Below the pieces are notes generated by a model that was not told the DNA's origin, did not search any database, and saw nothing but the letters and a program-made list of their open reading frames with translations. Positions 8,957-16,656 of a stretch of 22,363 bases of DNA are shown piece after piece. Both the position numbers and the translations under genes were made by a program. Position 1 is the first letter of the stretch. The number at the start of each line of letters is the position of its first letter. This stretch comes from CAYYJM01 sp964471755 (GTDB lineage Bacteria > Planctomycetota > Planctomycetia > Gemmatales > Gemmataceae): assembly GCA_964471755.1 (NCBI GenBank), contig CAYYJM010000080.1:1-22363 (forward strand). Direction: 5' to 3'.

Positions 8957-9325
8957 TCACTTGTTCTTCTTGTTCGGGGTCTTCTGGGGCGAATCGCCCT
9001 TCGCCTTCTTCATCATCTTGGTGATGTGGCCTTCAGCCTCGACGAAGAGGATCATGTCGCCGGAGGTGAAGATTTCCGCCGTGGCCACCTTGCCGGTGCT
9101 GTCCGCGTAGACGATGTCCTCGGCGAGCTTGAAGGTCTTATCGACTTCCTTGCCCTCGCTGTTCTTCATGTGAACGGTGACGGTGTGGTTCTTGGCATCC
9201 ACCTTGACGATCTTGGCCTGCGTCTGGCCCTTGTTCGGCTTCTTGTCGGTCTTCGGCTTGTCGGCCGTTGCCAGGCCCACGCACAGACCGACCATCACCA
9301 CCGCACCCAGCATCGTACGCAGCAT
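8957..9325 (-). CDS. small secreted lysine-rich protein, unknown function
   Basis: A 122-residue protein with a clear signal peptide (1-21, ending LATA before DKPK). A lysine-rich linker follows, then a compact predicted beta-rich domain (about 35-105; AKIVKVDAKNHTVTVHMKN, then TFKLAEDIVYAD, then GDMILFVEAEG) and a basic tail ending NKKNK. The pattern resembles short exported beta-barrel proteins common in planctomycetes, but I cannot name a family or function. The ATG at 9325 has AGGAG 7 nt upstream; another in-frame Met lies four codons later. It precedes actA on the same strand, separated by a strong hairpin, so co-transcription is uncertain. Confidence 0.75.
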   Translation of the reverse strand: MLRTMLGAVVMVGLCVGLATADKPKTDKKPNKGQTQAKIVKVDAKNHTVTVHMKNSEGKEVDKTFKLAEDIVYADSTGKVATAEIFTSGDMILFVEAEGHITKMMKKAKGDSPQKTPNKKNK

Positions 9326-9488
9326 CGGATGCTCCTCTTCCCGCGACCGGGCCATCCTTCCGTCCAGACACCACGTCTGGAGTCGGATCGCCCAAACTCC
9401 TCGGCTCAATCGAGTTTCTGTTGTGGACTGTCGGACCAGGAGACGTGGGAGAAGCGTTCGCAAACGATGTGCCAGTCGGCAGCAACCG

Positions 9489-9507
9489 TTCTCTCGGAGC
9501 GAGAGAA
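9489..9507. other. perfect 8-bp hairpin with 3-nt loop
   Basis: TTCTCTCG, GAG, CGAGAGAA. It lies about 130 bp downstream of the 1322-residue gene and 164 bp upstream of the small secreted gene. It could be a second terminator, a palindromic operator or a 5'-UTR hairpin; no T-run is present. Confidence 0.35.
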
Positions 9508-9572
9508 TGGCCCTGGCGAGCGGCGCAGCGTCAGCTCGCCGGTTCTTTTGGAGTCCAGAGTCGGCACGGAAC

Positions 9573-9600
9573 TGCGCAGCACACGCACCCTGGCTGCGCA
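9573..9600 (-). terminator. candidate terminator hairpin after the 1322-residue gene
   Basis: TGCGCAGC and GCTGCGCA form an exact 8-bp stem around a 12-nt loop, starting about 38 nt past the stop of the large minus-strand gene. No T-run follows, so function as an intrinsic terminator is only a guess. Confidence 0.35.
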
Positions 9601-9637
9601 ATCCGCTCTGAGCTGGTTTGGTTGTGTCAGGTCCGAA

Positions 9638-12600
9638 TCACTGCGGCAGCGCAGGGATCTGCCACTCGTTCAGCTGGCGAAGCACATCTTCCAGCGACAG
9701 CGACCGGCGAGCGATGCGGAAGAAATGCTCGGCCAGCGAGGCGATCGTCGTCTGAGTCGCCTGAACGCGGTGAACCTCCGTCTCCATCCGACGGAGCCAG
9801 TTCGGCACGTCGAGGCCGACGCCGACCGGGTTGGCGACGTGTGGCTGCAACTCCTCGCGCAGCCGTGCGAACGCTTCGCCCGCACCGCCGTTGCGGGCCG
9901 CTTCCATCGCTGGTTCGATCAGGGCACAAAGTCGATCGAGAGCGACCGGCTTCAGGAATCGCTCCTGAAGCCGATCCCGCACGGTGCCCAGGCGAACGGA
10001 GCGATCGCGTTCCAGACGCTCCAGCGCCTCCAGGTGCTGGCGGGCCAGTTCCTGCGTGTACTGGCCCAGAGCCACCTCCCAGCGCTGGGCCGCGCCCGGT
10101 CGGCCGCGTTTGGCCAGCACTTCATGAGCCATCACCATCGGCTTGAACTGCCAGGCGTTTCGGTCGTAGGCGACCTTCAGCCGGATGAACTCGAGCAGGA
10201 CCCACAGGTTCTCGCCGTAGTCCGACTGCGTCGTCGTGGCGTTGTAGTCCTTGTACTCCTCGTAGTTCTCAATGACGGCCTGAAGGATCAACTCCAGACG
10301 GCGAGTCGCCTCTTCGCGGCGCAGGTCGCCCCGGTCGAGATCGTCGAGCAGGCGCGACGGCTTGAGCGGATCGGCATTGTCGTGCAGGTAGTTGAGATAC
10401 TCGCCGACGCCACGATGCAGGATGCCACGCAGATTGCCCAGGGTCAGAAAGCGAGCGTGGAACAGTTCGCTGCCGTACCGCTGAACGAAGCCGCGCACGG
10501 CCCGCCACTCGCTATCCCCACTCACGCCCTCCAGAACGGACAGTTGCAGCGATCGGCTATGCTCGATCCACAGAGCCAGGAACGGGGCGGACAGCCGCTC
10601 CAGGTAGCGGACCAGAACCTCGTCCGTTCGCTCCTCCTCCGGCCAGGTCCGCGACGACTCGACCAGGCTCTCGACGACGGCCTGGTAGGCCGTCTGGAAG
10701 AACTGGTTGAACTCGGTGACGCCTCGACCACGCAGGGGCCGTTGCTGCTCCATCGCACGGGCGGAACGCAGCAGTTCGTACGTCTCGCGCAGGAGACCGA
10801 GTCGCGGCAGGTTGGCGAGCAGGGCGCGCAGAATCGTCTGGGCGATGCGTACACGCAGGATCTGACGCGGCGAGCCCCCCTCCGCCAGCGGCGTGAACAG
10901 CAACTGTTCTTCGCGGAACTGAACCAGGAAGCGGGGCAGGGTGTCGCGCACCGCCTGGGCGTCGCTGCGGAACAGGTCGCGTTCCAGACGGATGGCCAGG
11001 GCCTCCCACGGCGGCGCGCTGGCCGACTGCTGCGGCAGATCGCCGCCGACGGACTCGGCCAGAACGGCACAGGCCCCCTGGATCGCGGTCACCGCCAGGG
11101 CCGCATCCTGGGCCGTGCTGATCGTCGCGTAGACGAGTTGCTCCTTGAGATACCGCCGTCGGTCAAACTCGACCAGCGAATCGTAGTCACCGCTCGGATC
11201 CGGGATCGGATGCGCGTGGATACTGTCGATCAGGGCAACCAGTTGGCCCTGCTTCTGTCGAGCCGTTGTCAGCCAGTCGGTCAGCAGGGTGAGCAGCTTC
11301 GCACTGACGCCTGCGTCGAGCGTCTCGCCCGTGCGCACCCCGGACAGGTAGCGGGAAGCGATCTGCCACAGCCGAGCGAGCGTCGTCAGAAAGCGAAGTC
11401 GCCGTTCGATTCGTTCGCTTTCTTCTTCGAGGTCGTAGGGTGGCGGTTCGGCACTGCCATCGCTGACGGCTCCCTCGGTATCGTCGGTCGTATCGCGATA
11501 GGTGACGTTCTCGTAAGCGGCTCCGAAGCGGTCCTCGTCCTCCTCCTCGGTCGCTTCCTCCGCCTCGGCCGGGACCGAACCCAGCAGCGTCGGCACGTCC
11601 CAGAACTCGTCGGCGTTCGCCTCCAGCCAGCCAAAGCAGCGGACGATCAGCTCGCGGCGCTGCTCCGATGTCAGCGGCATGTCATGCGAGTGCGACACGT
11701 CTGTCAGCGTGAGCATCCAGCGCAGGATCAGGCCGTGGAAGGAGTAGGTGCCGTCTTCCAGGGGGACGCGCTCGGCCTGCTCCAGCCAGGAGATGAGCAG
11801 GGCCCCGGCCGCCCGGTAGTCGTGCTTGCGGAGCAGGGCCTCGACGACGAGGGCGTACGCCTTGGGCGAGCGGAAGCCGCCGAGTTGGTCGCGCCAGAAG
11901 ACGAGATCCGCAGTGGTCTCGCCACGGTTGTGCCACTTGAGCAGGGCCTTGCCGACGTGCCGTGCGGACGCCACCGCCTCGCCACCGTGAACCGGCCGCA
12001 GGTCGTTGACCGTCGTCGTGGCGAACTGATCCCACCACTCGGCGAAGCGCTTCAACTGCGTCTCCAGCGTGCGCACCAGTTCGGTCCGCCCCGTGGCGGC
12101 CGCCTCGCTGGTCAACCGGGCGTACAGGTTGCACGTCTGCTCGACGATCTGAAGCAACTCGTCGGTGCGCGGATCGCGGATGCTGTCCTCGCGTGCCGGC
12201 GACAACGGGAACAGGCCCTGAAAGCCCAGGATGTTCCAGGGATCGACCAGCGCTCCGCAGTCGATGCCGCGCTGGAGAAGTTCCTCCACCACCGGCAGTC
12301 GGGCGGCGGCCTCGTCCAGCCGGCCGGCGTCGGCCTCATAGCGGCCGCTGGTGAGTTGGCCGAGGATCTCGCTCTGCATGCGAACCGACGCGACCGGGAT
12401 GAGTCGGGCCTCGTCCCGGCTTGCTTCCGGATAGCCCATCTCGGCGAAGAACCGGGCGAGATAGCGGTGCTGCAACTGCGTGGCCCGATGTCGAGCCAGG
12501 AAGGCATTCAGATGCTGGCGAGCCGCGCCGAACGGCTGACGTGTCGTTGTCACTTCACGCCGCAGACGTTCGCCCAGGGCCGGCTTCCCCAGCCGCGACG

Positions 12601-13606
12601 AGGCCGTCAGGCTGCCAAGCAACTGCTCGTAGAACGCATCGCGAAAGCGAGCGATGCGCGGCAGGAGGTTGAACAGTGTCGTCGTCGAGTCATGGGCCAT
12701 CGGGCTCATGCCACAGACGCCACAGCCCATGAGGATCGTGCCGGCCAGGACGGCTGCTCCCTCGAAGAGGGCCTCGGCCGGGTCGAGCGAACCGGGATTG
12801 CGGACGCGATCCATGAGTGCGTCGAGCGTGATCTTGCGCACGACGTAGCGGCAGTATCGGCCCTGGTTGTCGAGATGGTGCGGATCCCACTCGCCAAAGA
12901 CGTAGTTGGGTCGGCGATTGGCTGGATGGCCGTGATCGTAAGCCCGCATGTCGAGGGCGAGTTCCTCCATCACCGGCAGACTGAGCTGGGCCTCGGCCAG
13001 GAGGTTCGCATCGGTCGCCGTGAGGATCTCCAGGGTCCGGGTGATGACCGCATGGTAGGGCCCGAAGGCGACGCCGGCATCTCGCAGGTAGAGCGGCACC
13101 GGGCGCGTCTTCTCGTGGGGATACGCCTCGCCCTGCGGTCGCGTCTCAAGGATCGCCACGGGGCGATGGCCGACGTAGTCGTTCAACCGAGCGACGATCG
13201 CCTGGGGCGTCGGCTCGTCCTTGGCCCGGGCGGCCAGGGACGCCTCGAAGACGCGGACGAGAAAGAACGACTCGAACAGCTCGGTGTCGTCCAGATGGGG
13301 AAAGAGGTCCGCATGGAAGATGCGGTACGCCGTCAGCGACCGGGCGGCCAGGTCGAGAATCTGTCGGGCCTGGGTCGTGTCACGGAAGGCAGCCTGGCCG
13401 GAGGCGGTCAGGGTATCCAGCCTGGTGCCGAGCCAGTCGAGGACGGCCTGCCACGGACGCGACTGCCCGCGCTGGAGGAACCAGCCCCAGGCCTCGTTCA
13501 TCTTGTTCTGCCAGCGCGGGTCGGGTTTGCCGTCCGAGAAATTCAGGTATCCCAGCACGGATGACGCCGCGACCCGCTGCTCCAGTTCCGCGAAGACTTC
13601 GCTCAC
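9638..13606 (-). CDS. very large (1322-residue) protein of unknown function
   Basis: I do not recognise a named domain. The protein has no signal peptide and no obvious membrane helix, so it is probably cytoplasmic. Its composition (Leu, Ala, Arg, Glu-rich, very few Cys) points to a mostly alpha-helical, repeat-like or scaffold structure. The only conspicuous cysteine cluster is MGCGVCGMSPM near residue 300. A very acidic, probably disordered linker (about residues 675-735, with EEATEEEDED) splits it into an N-terminal part of about 670 and a C-terminal part of about 590 residues. The start is GTG at 13606, with GGAGA about 9 nt before it. It stands alone, divergent from the molybdate-type operon and separated from the small secreted gene by 312 bp. 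Conservation in other planctomycetes seems likely but is from memory, not shown here. Confidence 0.8.
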   Translation of the reverse strand: MSEVFAELEQRVAASSVLGYLNFSDGKPDPRWQNKMNEAWGWFLQRGQSRPWQAVLDWLGTRLDTLTASGQAAFRDTTQARQILDLAARSLTAYRIFHADLFPHLDDTELFESFFLVRVFEASLAARAKDEPTPQAIVARLNDYVGHRPVAILETRPQGEAYPHEKTRPVPLYLRDAGVAFGPYHAVITRTLEILTATDANLLAEAQLSLPVMEELALDMRAYDHGHPANRRPNYVFGEWDPHHLDNQGRYCRYVVRKITLDALMDRVRNPGSLDPAEALFEGAAVLAGTILMGCGVCGMSPMAHDSTTTLFNLLPRIARFRDAFYEQLLGSLTASSRLGKPALGERLRREVTTTRQPFGAARQHLNAFLARHRATQLQHRYLARFFAEMGYPEASRDEARLIPVASVRMQSEILGQLTSGRYEADAGRLDEAAARLPVVEELLQRGIDCGALVDPWNILGFQGLFPLSPAREDSIRDPRTDELLQIVEQTCNLYARLTSEAAATGRTELVRTLETQLKRFAEWWDQFATTTVNDLRPVHGGEAVASARHVGKALLKWHNRGETTADLVFWRDQLGGFRSPKAYALVVEALLRKHDYRAAGALLISWLEQAERVPLEDGTYSFHGLILRWMLTLTDVSHSHDMPLTSEQRRELIVRCFGWLEANADEFWDVPTLLGSVPAEAEEATEEEDEDRFGAAYENVTYRDTTDDTEGAVSDGSAEPPPYDLEEESERIERRLRFLTTLARLWQIASRYLSGVRTGETLDAGVSAKLLTLLTDWLTTARQKQGQLVALIDSIHAHPIPDPSGDYDSLVEFDRRRYLKEQLVYATISTAQDAALAVTAIQGACAVLAESVGGDLPQQSASAPPWEALAIRLERDLFRSDAQAVRDTLPRFLVQFREEQLLFTPLAEGGSPRQILRVRIAQTILRALLANLPRLGLLRETYELLRSARAMEQQRPLRGRGVTEFNQFFQTAYQAVVESLVESSRTWPEEERTDEVLVRYLERLSAPFLALWIEHSRSLQLSVLEGVSGDSEWRAVRGFVQRYGSELFHARFLTLGNLRGILHRGVGEYLNYLHDNADPLKPSRLLDDLDRGDLRREEATRRLELILQAVIENYEEYKDYNATTTQSDYGENLWVLLEFIRLKVAYDRNAWQFKPMVMAHEVLAKRGRPGAAQRWEVALGQYTQELARQHLEALERLERDRSVRLGTVRDRLQERFLKPVALDRLCALIEPAMEAARNGGAGEAFARLREELQPHVANPVGVGLDVPNWLRRMETEVHRVQATQTTIASLAEHFFRIARRSLSLEDVLRQLNEWQIPALPQ

Positions 13607-13757
13607 CGTCCCAGGTCTCCTCGTTCAGGGCTCCGCGTCCTTACAGCATACCGCCGCCGGAGGGGAACTTCCAGGCGCGTTCCGGATTGCAACACCACCT
13701 CGCCATCGCGATCTGCTATCATGAAGAAGAACGTCCCCCCTGGCCGTGAGGGCGAAC
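13607..13757. promoter_or_regulatory. divergent intergenic region, likely back-to-back promoters
   Basis: The 151 bp between the divergently read 1322-residue gene and the operon starting at 13758 must hold both promoters or their 5' parts. A TATCAT at 13717-13722 could be a -10 box for the plus-strand operon, and TATGCT on the minus strand (near 13644) could serve the large gene. Neither has a convincing -35 at 16-18 bp, so these boxes are weak suggestions. Confidence 0.3.
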
Positions 13758-14870
13758 ATGCTCCGTTCTACCCGCCTTTTCGGGCTGAGTCTGCTGGGCC
13801 TGCTGCTGGCCGGCCTCGCGCTGGCGTGCAGCGTTCCTGTTTTTCGCTACGCTCTGGAACGCTGGCGGCACGACCAACGGGACGAGCAGTTCCGCGTCAC
13901 CGTCTTTCACCAGGGCCCGCTCGGCGACGACCTGCGCCAGAAACTCACCGGTCTGGAGCCGACCACCGGAGCGCACGCCAACTGGATCATCGAGGCGGTC
14001 GATGTCGCCGGCCAACAGACCGACGAGCAAGGGGCCCTCTGGGATCGGCAGAAGGACGCCACCTTGCCGTGGATGGTCCTCCAGGCTCCCCGCGAGAGCG
14101 CCTTTACCCAACCGCTCCTCGCGGGTCCGTTCGACCCGGCGGCGCTGCTGCGCTGGGCCGATTCCCCCCTGCGCCGGACCATCGCCAGCCGGCTCCTGGC
14201 GGGAGACTCGGTTGTCTGGCTCCTCGTCGAGAGCGGCGACCGGGATCGCGACGACGCCGTGGCCGCCGAGGTCGCAAAGCAGCTCAAGACCCTGGAGGGA
14301 TCGACCCAGTTGCCGGAACCGGATGGCGACATCGACTCGGATCTGCACTCGATGGTGCCGTTGAAGATCGCTTTCCCGCTGCTGCGCGTCGCACGCACGG
14401 CACCGGAGGAACGCGAGTTCCTGCGTCAGTTGATGGTCCTCGACGAGGACTACACCGATGCGACCGGTCCGCTGCTCTTCCCGATCTTCGGTCGCGGTCG
14501 GCTGCTGGTCGGCCTGCGTGAGAAGGAGATCACACCGCGTCTCCTGGAGGACGCGACACGCTTCCTGTGCGGGGCGTGTTCGTGCCGGGTCAAGGCGCAG
14601 AATCCCGGCGTCGATCTGCTCTGGTCGGCCGACTGGGACACTTTCCTCGATGAGAAGCCCCTCGCACCCGAACCGGTTGCCGAGCCCAGACTGGTCGAAC
14701 TGCCGAAAAAGCCGGCCGAGGCTCCCGAGACGGAAGCGGCAATCAATCCGACTCAGCCCCTGACACCCTGGGGCCGACCCGCTCTGCTGGGAGCGATCAG
14801 CGCGGCGGTGGCGCTGGTGCTGCTGACCGGTTGGTGGGCCCTGCGATCAGCCCGAGGCGGCACTCTCTGA
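13758..14870 (+). CDS. membrane-tethered extracytoplasmic protein of unknown function, first gene of the oxyanion operon
   Basis: A 370-residue protein with an N-terminal hydrophobic segment (about 7-24, ending LALAC, Cys24) and a second transmembrane helix at about 342-362. About 315 residues would thus lie outside the cytoplasm, tethered at both ends or, if Cys24 is lipidated, by lipid and helix. The opening SVPVFRYALERW and VFHQGPL matches, from memory, unnamed planctomycete proteins. A CGACSC cluster at 271-276 could bind metal or be redox active. A Pro/Glu-rich linker (about 305-340) precedes the last helix. I chose ATG 13758 (GAGGGCG upstream) over GTG 13746. Position before a binding-protein gene suggests a partner role in anion capture, but this is inference. 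Confidence 0.75.
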   Translation: MLRSTRLFGLSLLGLLLAGLALACSVPVFRYALERWRHDQRDEQFRVTVFHQGPLGDDLRQKLTGLEPTTGAHANWIIEAVDVAGQQTDEQGALWDRQKDATLPWMVLQAPRESAFTQPLLAGPFDPAALLRWADSPLRRTIASRLLAGDSVVWLLVESGDRDRDDAVAAEVAKQLKTLEGSTQLPEPDGDIDSDLHSMVPLKIAFPLLRVARTAPEEREFLRQLMVLDEDYTDATGPLLFPIFGRGRLLVGLREKEITPRLLEDATRFLCGACSCRVKAQNPGVDLLWSADWDTFLDEKPLAPEPVAEPRLVELPKKPAEAPETEAAINPTQPLTPWGRPALLGAISAAVALVLLTGWWALRSARGGTL

Positions 14871-14955
14871 AACGATGAACGATGAACGATGAACATGCAA
14901 TCCAGCAGGTCGATCGCTCATCGCTCGTCGCTCATCGTTCATCGTTCATCGTTTC
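14869..14955. repeat. heptamer-based long palindrome between the first operon gene and modA
   Basis: Left arm 14869-14894 contains three AACGATG heptamers. The right arm 14930-14955 is its inverse complement at 25 of 26 positions, ending in CATCGTT copies. The right half is longer: six heptamers in a row from 14913 to 14954 (ATCGCTC twice, GTCGCTC, ATCGTTC twice, ATCGTTT). The loop is about 35 nt. The left arm overlaps the stop codon of the upstream gene and the right arm ends 17 nt before the modA start. In RNA it would fold into a long stem within the operon transcript. Confidence 0.85.
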
Positions 14956-14971
14956 GCCCTGAGGTGACTCC

Positions 14972-16453
14972 ATGATGTCAAATCGACTCGCGACGCTGAC
15001 CTTTCTCGGGGCCCTGGTGCTGCTCGGCACGCTCGTCGGAGCCTACGCGTATCTCTACGATCCGTTCGGGTTCAAACGATCCACGGTCGTCGTTCACTGC
15101 GCCGCCGGGCTCAAGGGACCGGTCGAGGCCATCGCCCAGGCTTACGAGAAGGAGACCGGCCAGCGCGTCGAGCTGCGCTACGGCGCGTCGCAGACACTCC
15201 TGGGCCAGATCGAGATTTCGCATCAGGGCGATCTCTACATCCCGGCCGACGCGGACTTTGTGACGAAGGCTCGCGAGAAGAAACTGGTCGCCGAGGCGAT
15301 TCCGCTGGCGACGCAACGGCCGATCGTCGTCGTCCGCAAGGGGAACCCGAATGGGTACAAGGACCTGCGCGATGCCCTGGCGAAGGGAGCGAAGTTCAGT
15401 GCCGGTAATCCCGGTGCCGCCGCCATCGGGACCGTCACCCGCTCGGCCCTGAAAGACGTCGGCCTGTGGGACACGTTCAGCAACCAGACGCTCGTCACCA
15501 AGGCGACGGTCAACGAGGTGCCAGCCGATGTGATCATCGGTGCCGTCGATGCCGGCGTCATCTGGGGGCCAATGCTGCACACGCTGCCCGACCTGGAGCC
15601 GATCCCGGCTCCTGCCTTGGACCAGGTCGAGGCGACCCTGTCCGCCTGCGTGGTGGCCGACACAACCCAGCCGGCCGAGGCGCTGCGCTTCGCTCGCTAC
15701 CTGGCCGCCCGGGATCGCGGAGCGGACACCTTCCGCGAGAAGGGCTACGACCCCGTCGAGGGCGACGTCTGGGCCCACACCCCGGAAATCAACCTGTTCT
15801 CCGGAGCGATGCTCCGGCCGGCCATCGAGACGACCCTGGCCGAGTTCGAGCAGCGCGAAGGCTGCACGATCAATCGCGTCTACAATGGCTGCGGTATCCT
15901 CGTCGCCCAGATGGAGGCCGGCGAGAAGCCCGATGCCTTCTTCGCCTGTGATTCGCAGTTCATGAAGATGGTCGCGGATCGGTTCGAGAAGCCGATCGAC
16001 GTCTCGGGCAATCAGCTCGTCATTCTGGTCAAGAAGGGCAACCCGCTCGGCATCCGCACCCTGAAGGATCTCGGCAAGCCGGGCGTCCGCGTCGGCATCG
16101 GTAACGAGAAGCAGTGCGCGATGGGCGTCCTGACCCAGACGACATTGGAGTTCGAGAAGCTCCAGACACAGGTGATGAAGAACGTCGTCGTCCAGTCGCC
16201 GACCGGCGACATGCTCGTTAATCAGATTCGGACCGGCTCGCTGGATGCCGTGGTCGCCTATCGGAGCAACGGCGTCGAGGCGGCCGACGAGCTGGAGGCG
16301 TACGCCGTCGATGTGCCGTGCGCCCTGGCGACGCAGCCGCTGGCTCCGGGCAAGACCACCGCCCATCCGCAGATGATGAAGCGACTGATGGCGGTGCTGC
16401 GTTCGCCGAAGTCGGAAGCACGCTTCAAGGCGAATGGGTTCGAGTGGAAGTGA
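14972..16453 (+). CDS. modA: fused tandem molybdate/tungstate-type substrate-binding protein (two ModA-like domains)
   Basis: A 493-residue protein with an N-terminal hydrophobic anchor (about 7-29) and two consecutive periplasmic-binding domains of the ModA/SBP type: about 37-260 and 272-493. The internal duplication shows in paired segments such as IVVVRKGNPNGYKDLRD (118-134) against LVILVKKGNPLGIRTLKDL (349-367). Ordinary ModA is about 250 residues with one domain. Domain 1 keeps the GAS (71-73) and GDLYIPADADF pattern of the anion site, whereas domain 2 has NGCG (305-308) and carries five cysteines. The anion is molybdate, tungstate or another oxyanion; the sequence does not decide. ATG 14972 follows GAGGTG by 5 nt; a second ATG directly follows. 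It would feed the ModB/ModC pair downstream. Confidence 0.85.
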   Translation: MMSNRLATLTFLGALVLLGTLVGAYAYLYDPFGFKRSTVVVHCAAGLKGPVEAIAQAYEKETGQRVELRYGASQTLLGQIEISHQGDLYIPADADFVTKAREKKLVAEAIPLATQRPIVVVRKGNPNGYKDLRDALAKGAKFSAGNPGAAAIGTVTRSALKDVGLWDTFSNQTLVTKATVNEVPADVIIGAVDAGVIWGPMLHTLPDLEPIPAPALDQVEATLSACVVADTTQPAEALRFARYLAARDRGADTFREKGYDPVEGDVWAHTPEINLFSGAMLRPAIETTLAEFEQREGCTINRVYNGCGILVAQMEAGEKPDAFFACDSQFMKMVADRFEKPIDVSGNQLVILVKKGNPLGIRTLKDLGKPGVRVGIGNEKQCAMGVLTQTTLEFEKLQTQVMKNVVVQSPTGDMLVNQIRTGSLDAVVAYRSNGVEAADELEAYAVDVPCALATQPLAPGKTTAHPQMMKRLMAVLRSPKSEARFKANGFEWK

Positions 16454-16494
16454 CGCCCACCGCGCGAGAGCCTGTCCGGCTATGTTCTGACTGG

Positions 16495-16641
16495 TCTGAC
16501 TATCTAACTTTTTTGGACTGCGGCGATTCTTCGCCGCTCTGGCTTTCTGACTTTTCTGACTTTCTGGCTCGGTCACCCTCCGAAGTGAGAAAGTCAAAGC
16601 GGCGAATGATCGCCGCAGTCCAAAAAAGTTAGAAAGTCAGA
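16495..16641. repeat. 147-bp palindromic element with 44-bp arms inserted between modA and modB
   Basis: Arm 16495-16538 and arm 16598-16641 are inverse complements at 41 of 44 positions. Each arm is itself a hairpin built on GCGGCGA...TCGCCGC, and each contains a six-base T or A run beside TGGACTGC. The 59-bp centre repeats short TTTCTGAC words. The right arm ends exactly where the GGAAG ribosome-binding region of modB begins. It encodes nothing and looks like a non-autonomous mobile (MITE or REP-like) element. From memory, similar TGGACTGCGGCGA palindromes are dispersed in planctomycete genomes. Confidence 0.85.
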
Positions 16642-16656
16642 AAGGAAGAGCGGAGC

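Larger units (their letters stand above)
9326..9637. other. 312-bp gene-free region with four hairpins
   Basis: Lies between the start of the small secreted gene and the stop of the 1322-residue gene, both on the minus strand, so it should hold the 3' end of one transcript and the promoter of the next. I see no convincing short gene and no clear -35/-10 pair. Inverted repeats: 9364-9380 (6-bp stem, CCAGAC/GTCTGG), 9489-9507 (8-bp stem, 3-nt loop), 9515-9540 (7-bp stem, GGCGAGC/GCTCGCC) and 9573-9600 (8-bp stem). Confidence 0.6.

Noticed and set aside
8894..13564. A 1556-codon open frame on the plus strand covering the 1322-residue gene, the 312-bp gap and part of the small secreted gene
   Set aside because: It is antisense to two genes with real features and runs through hairpin-rich non-coding DNA. 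Its product is a low-complexity Arg/Gln/Leu/Val mix without domains. Long antisense frames are expected in high-GC DNA.
14869..14955. CRISPR-like array, because of repeated short units
   Set aside because: Units are 7 bp, directly adjacent without spacers, and inverted between halves; no cas genes are present.
14871..14971. Possible Moco-type riboswitch before modA
   Set aside because: The space is taken by the heptamer palindrome. I see no conserved riboswitch core or tetraloop-receptor pattern, only simple repeated words.
14978..16597. A 539-codon minus-strand open frame opposite the tandem modA
   Set aside because: It also runs through the palindromic element, and its product shows no domain; the plus strand encodes two clear binding-protein lobes.
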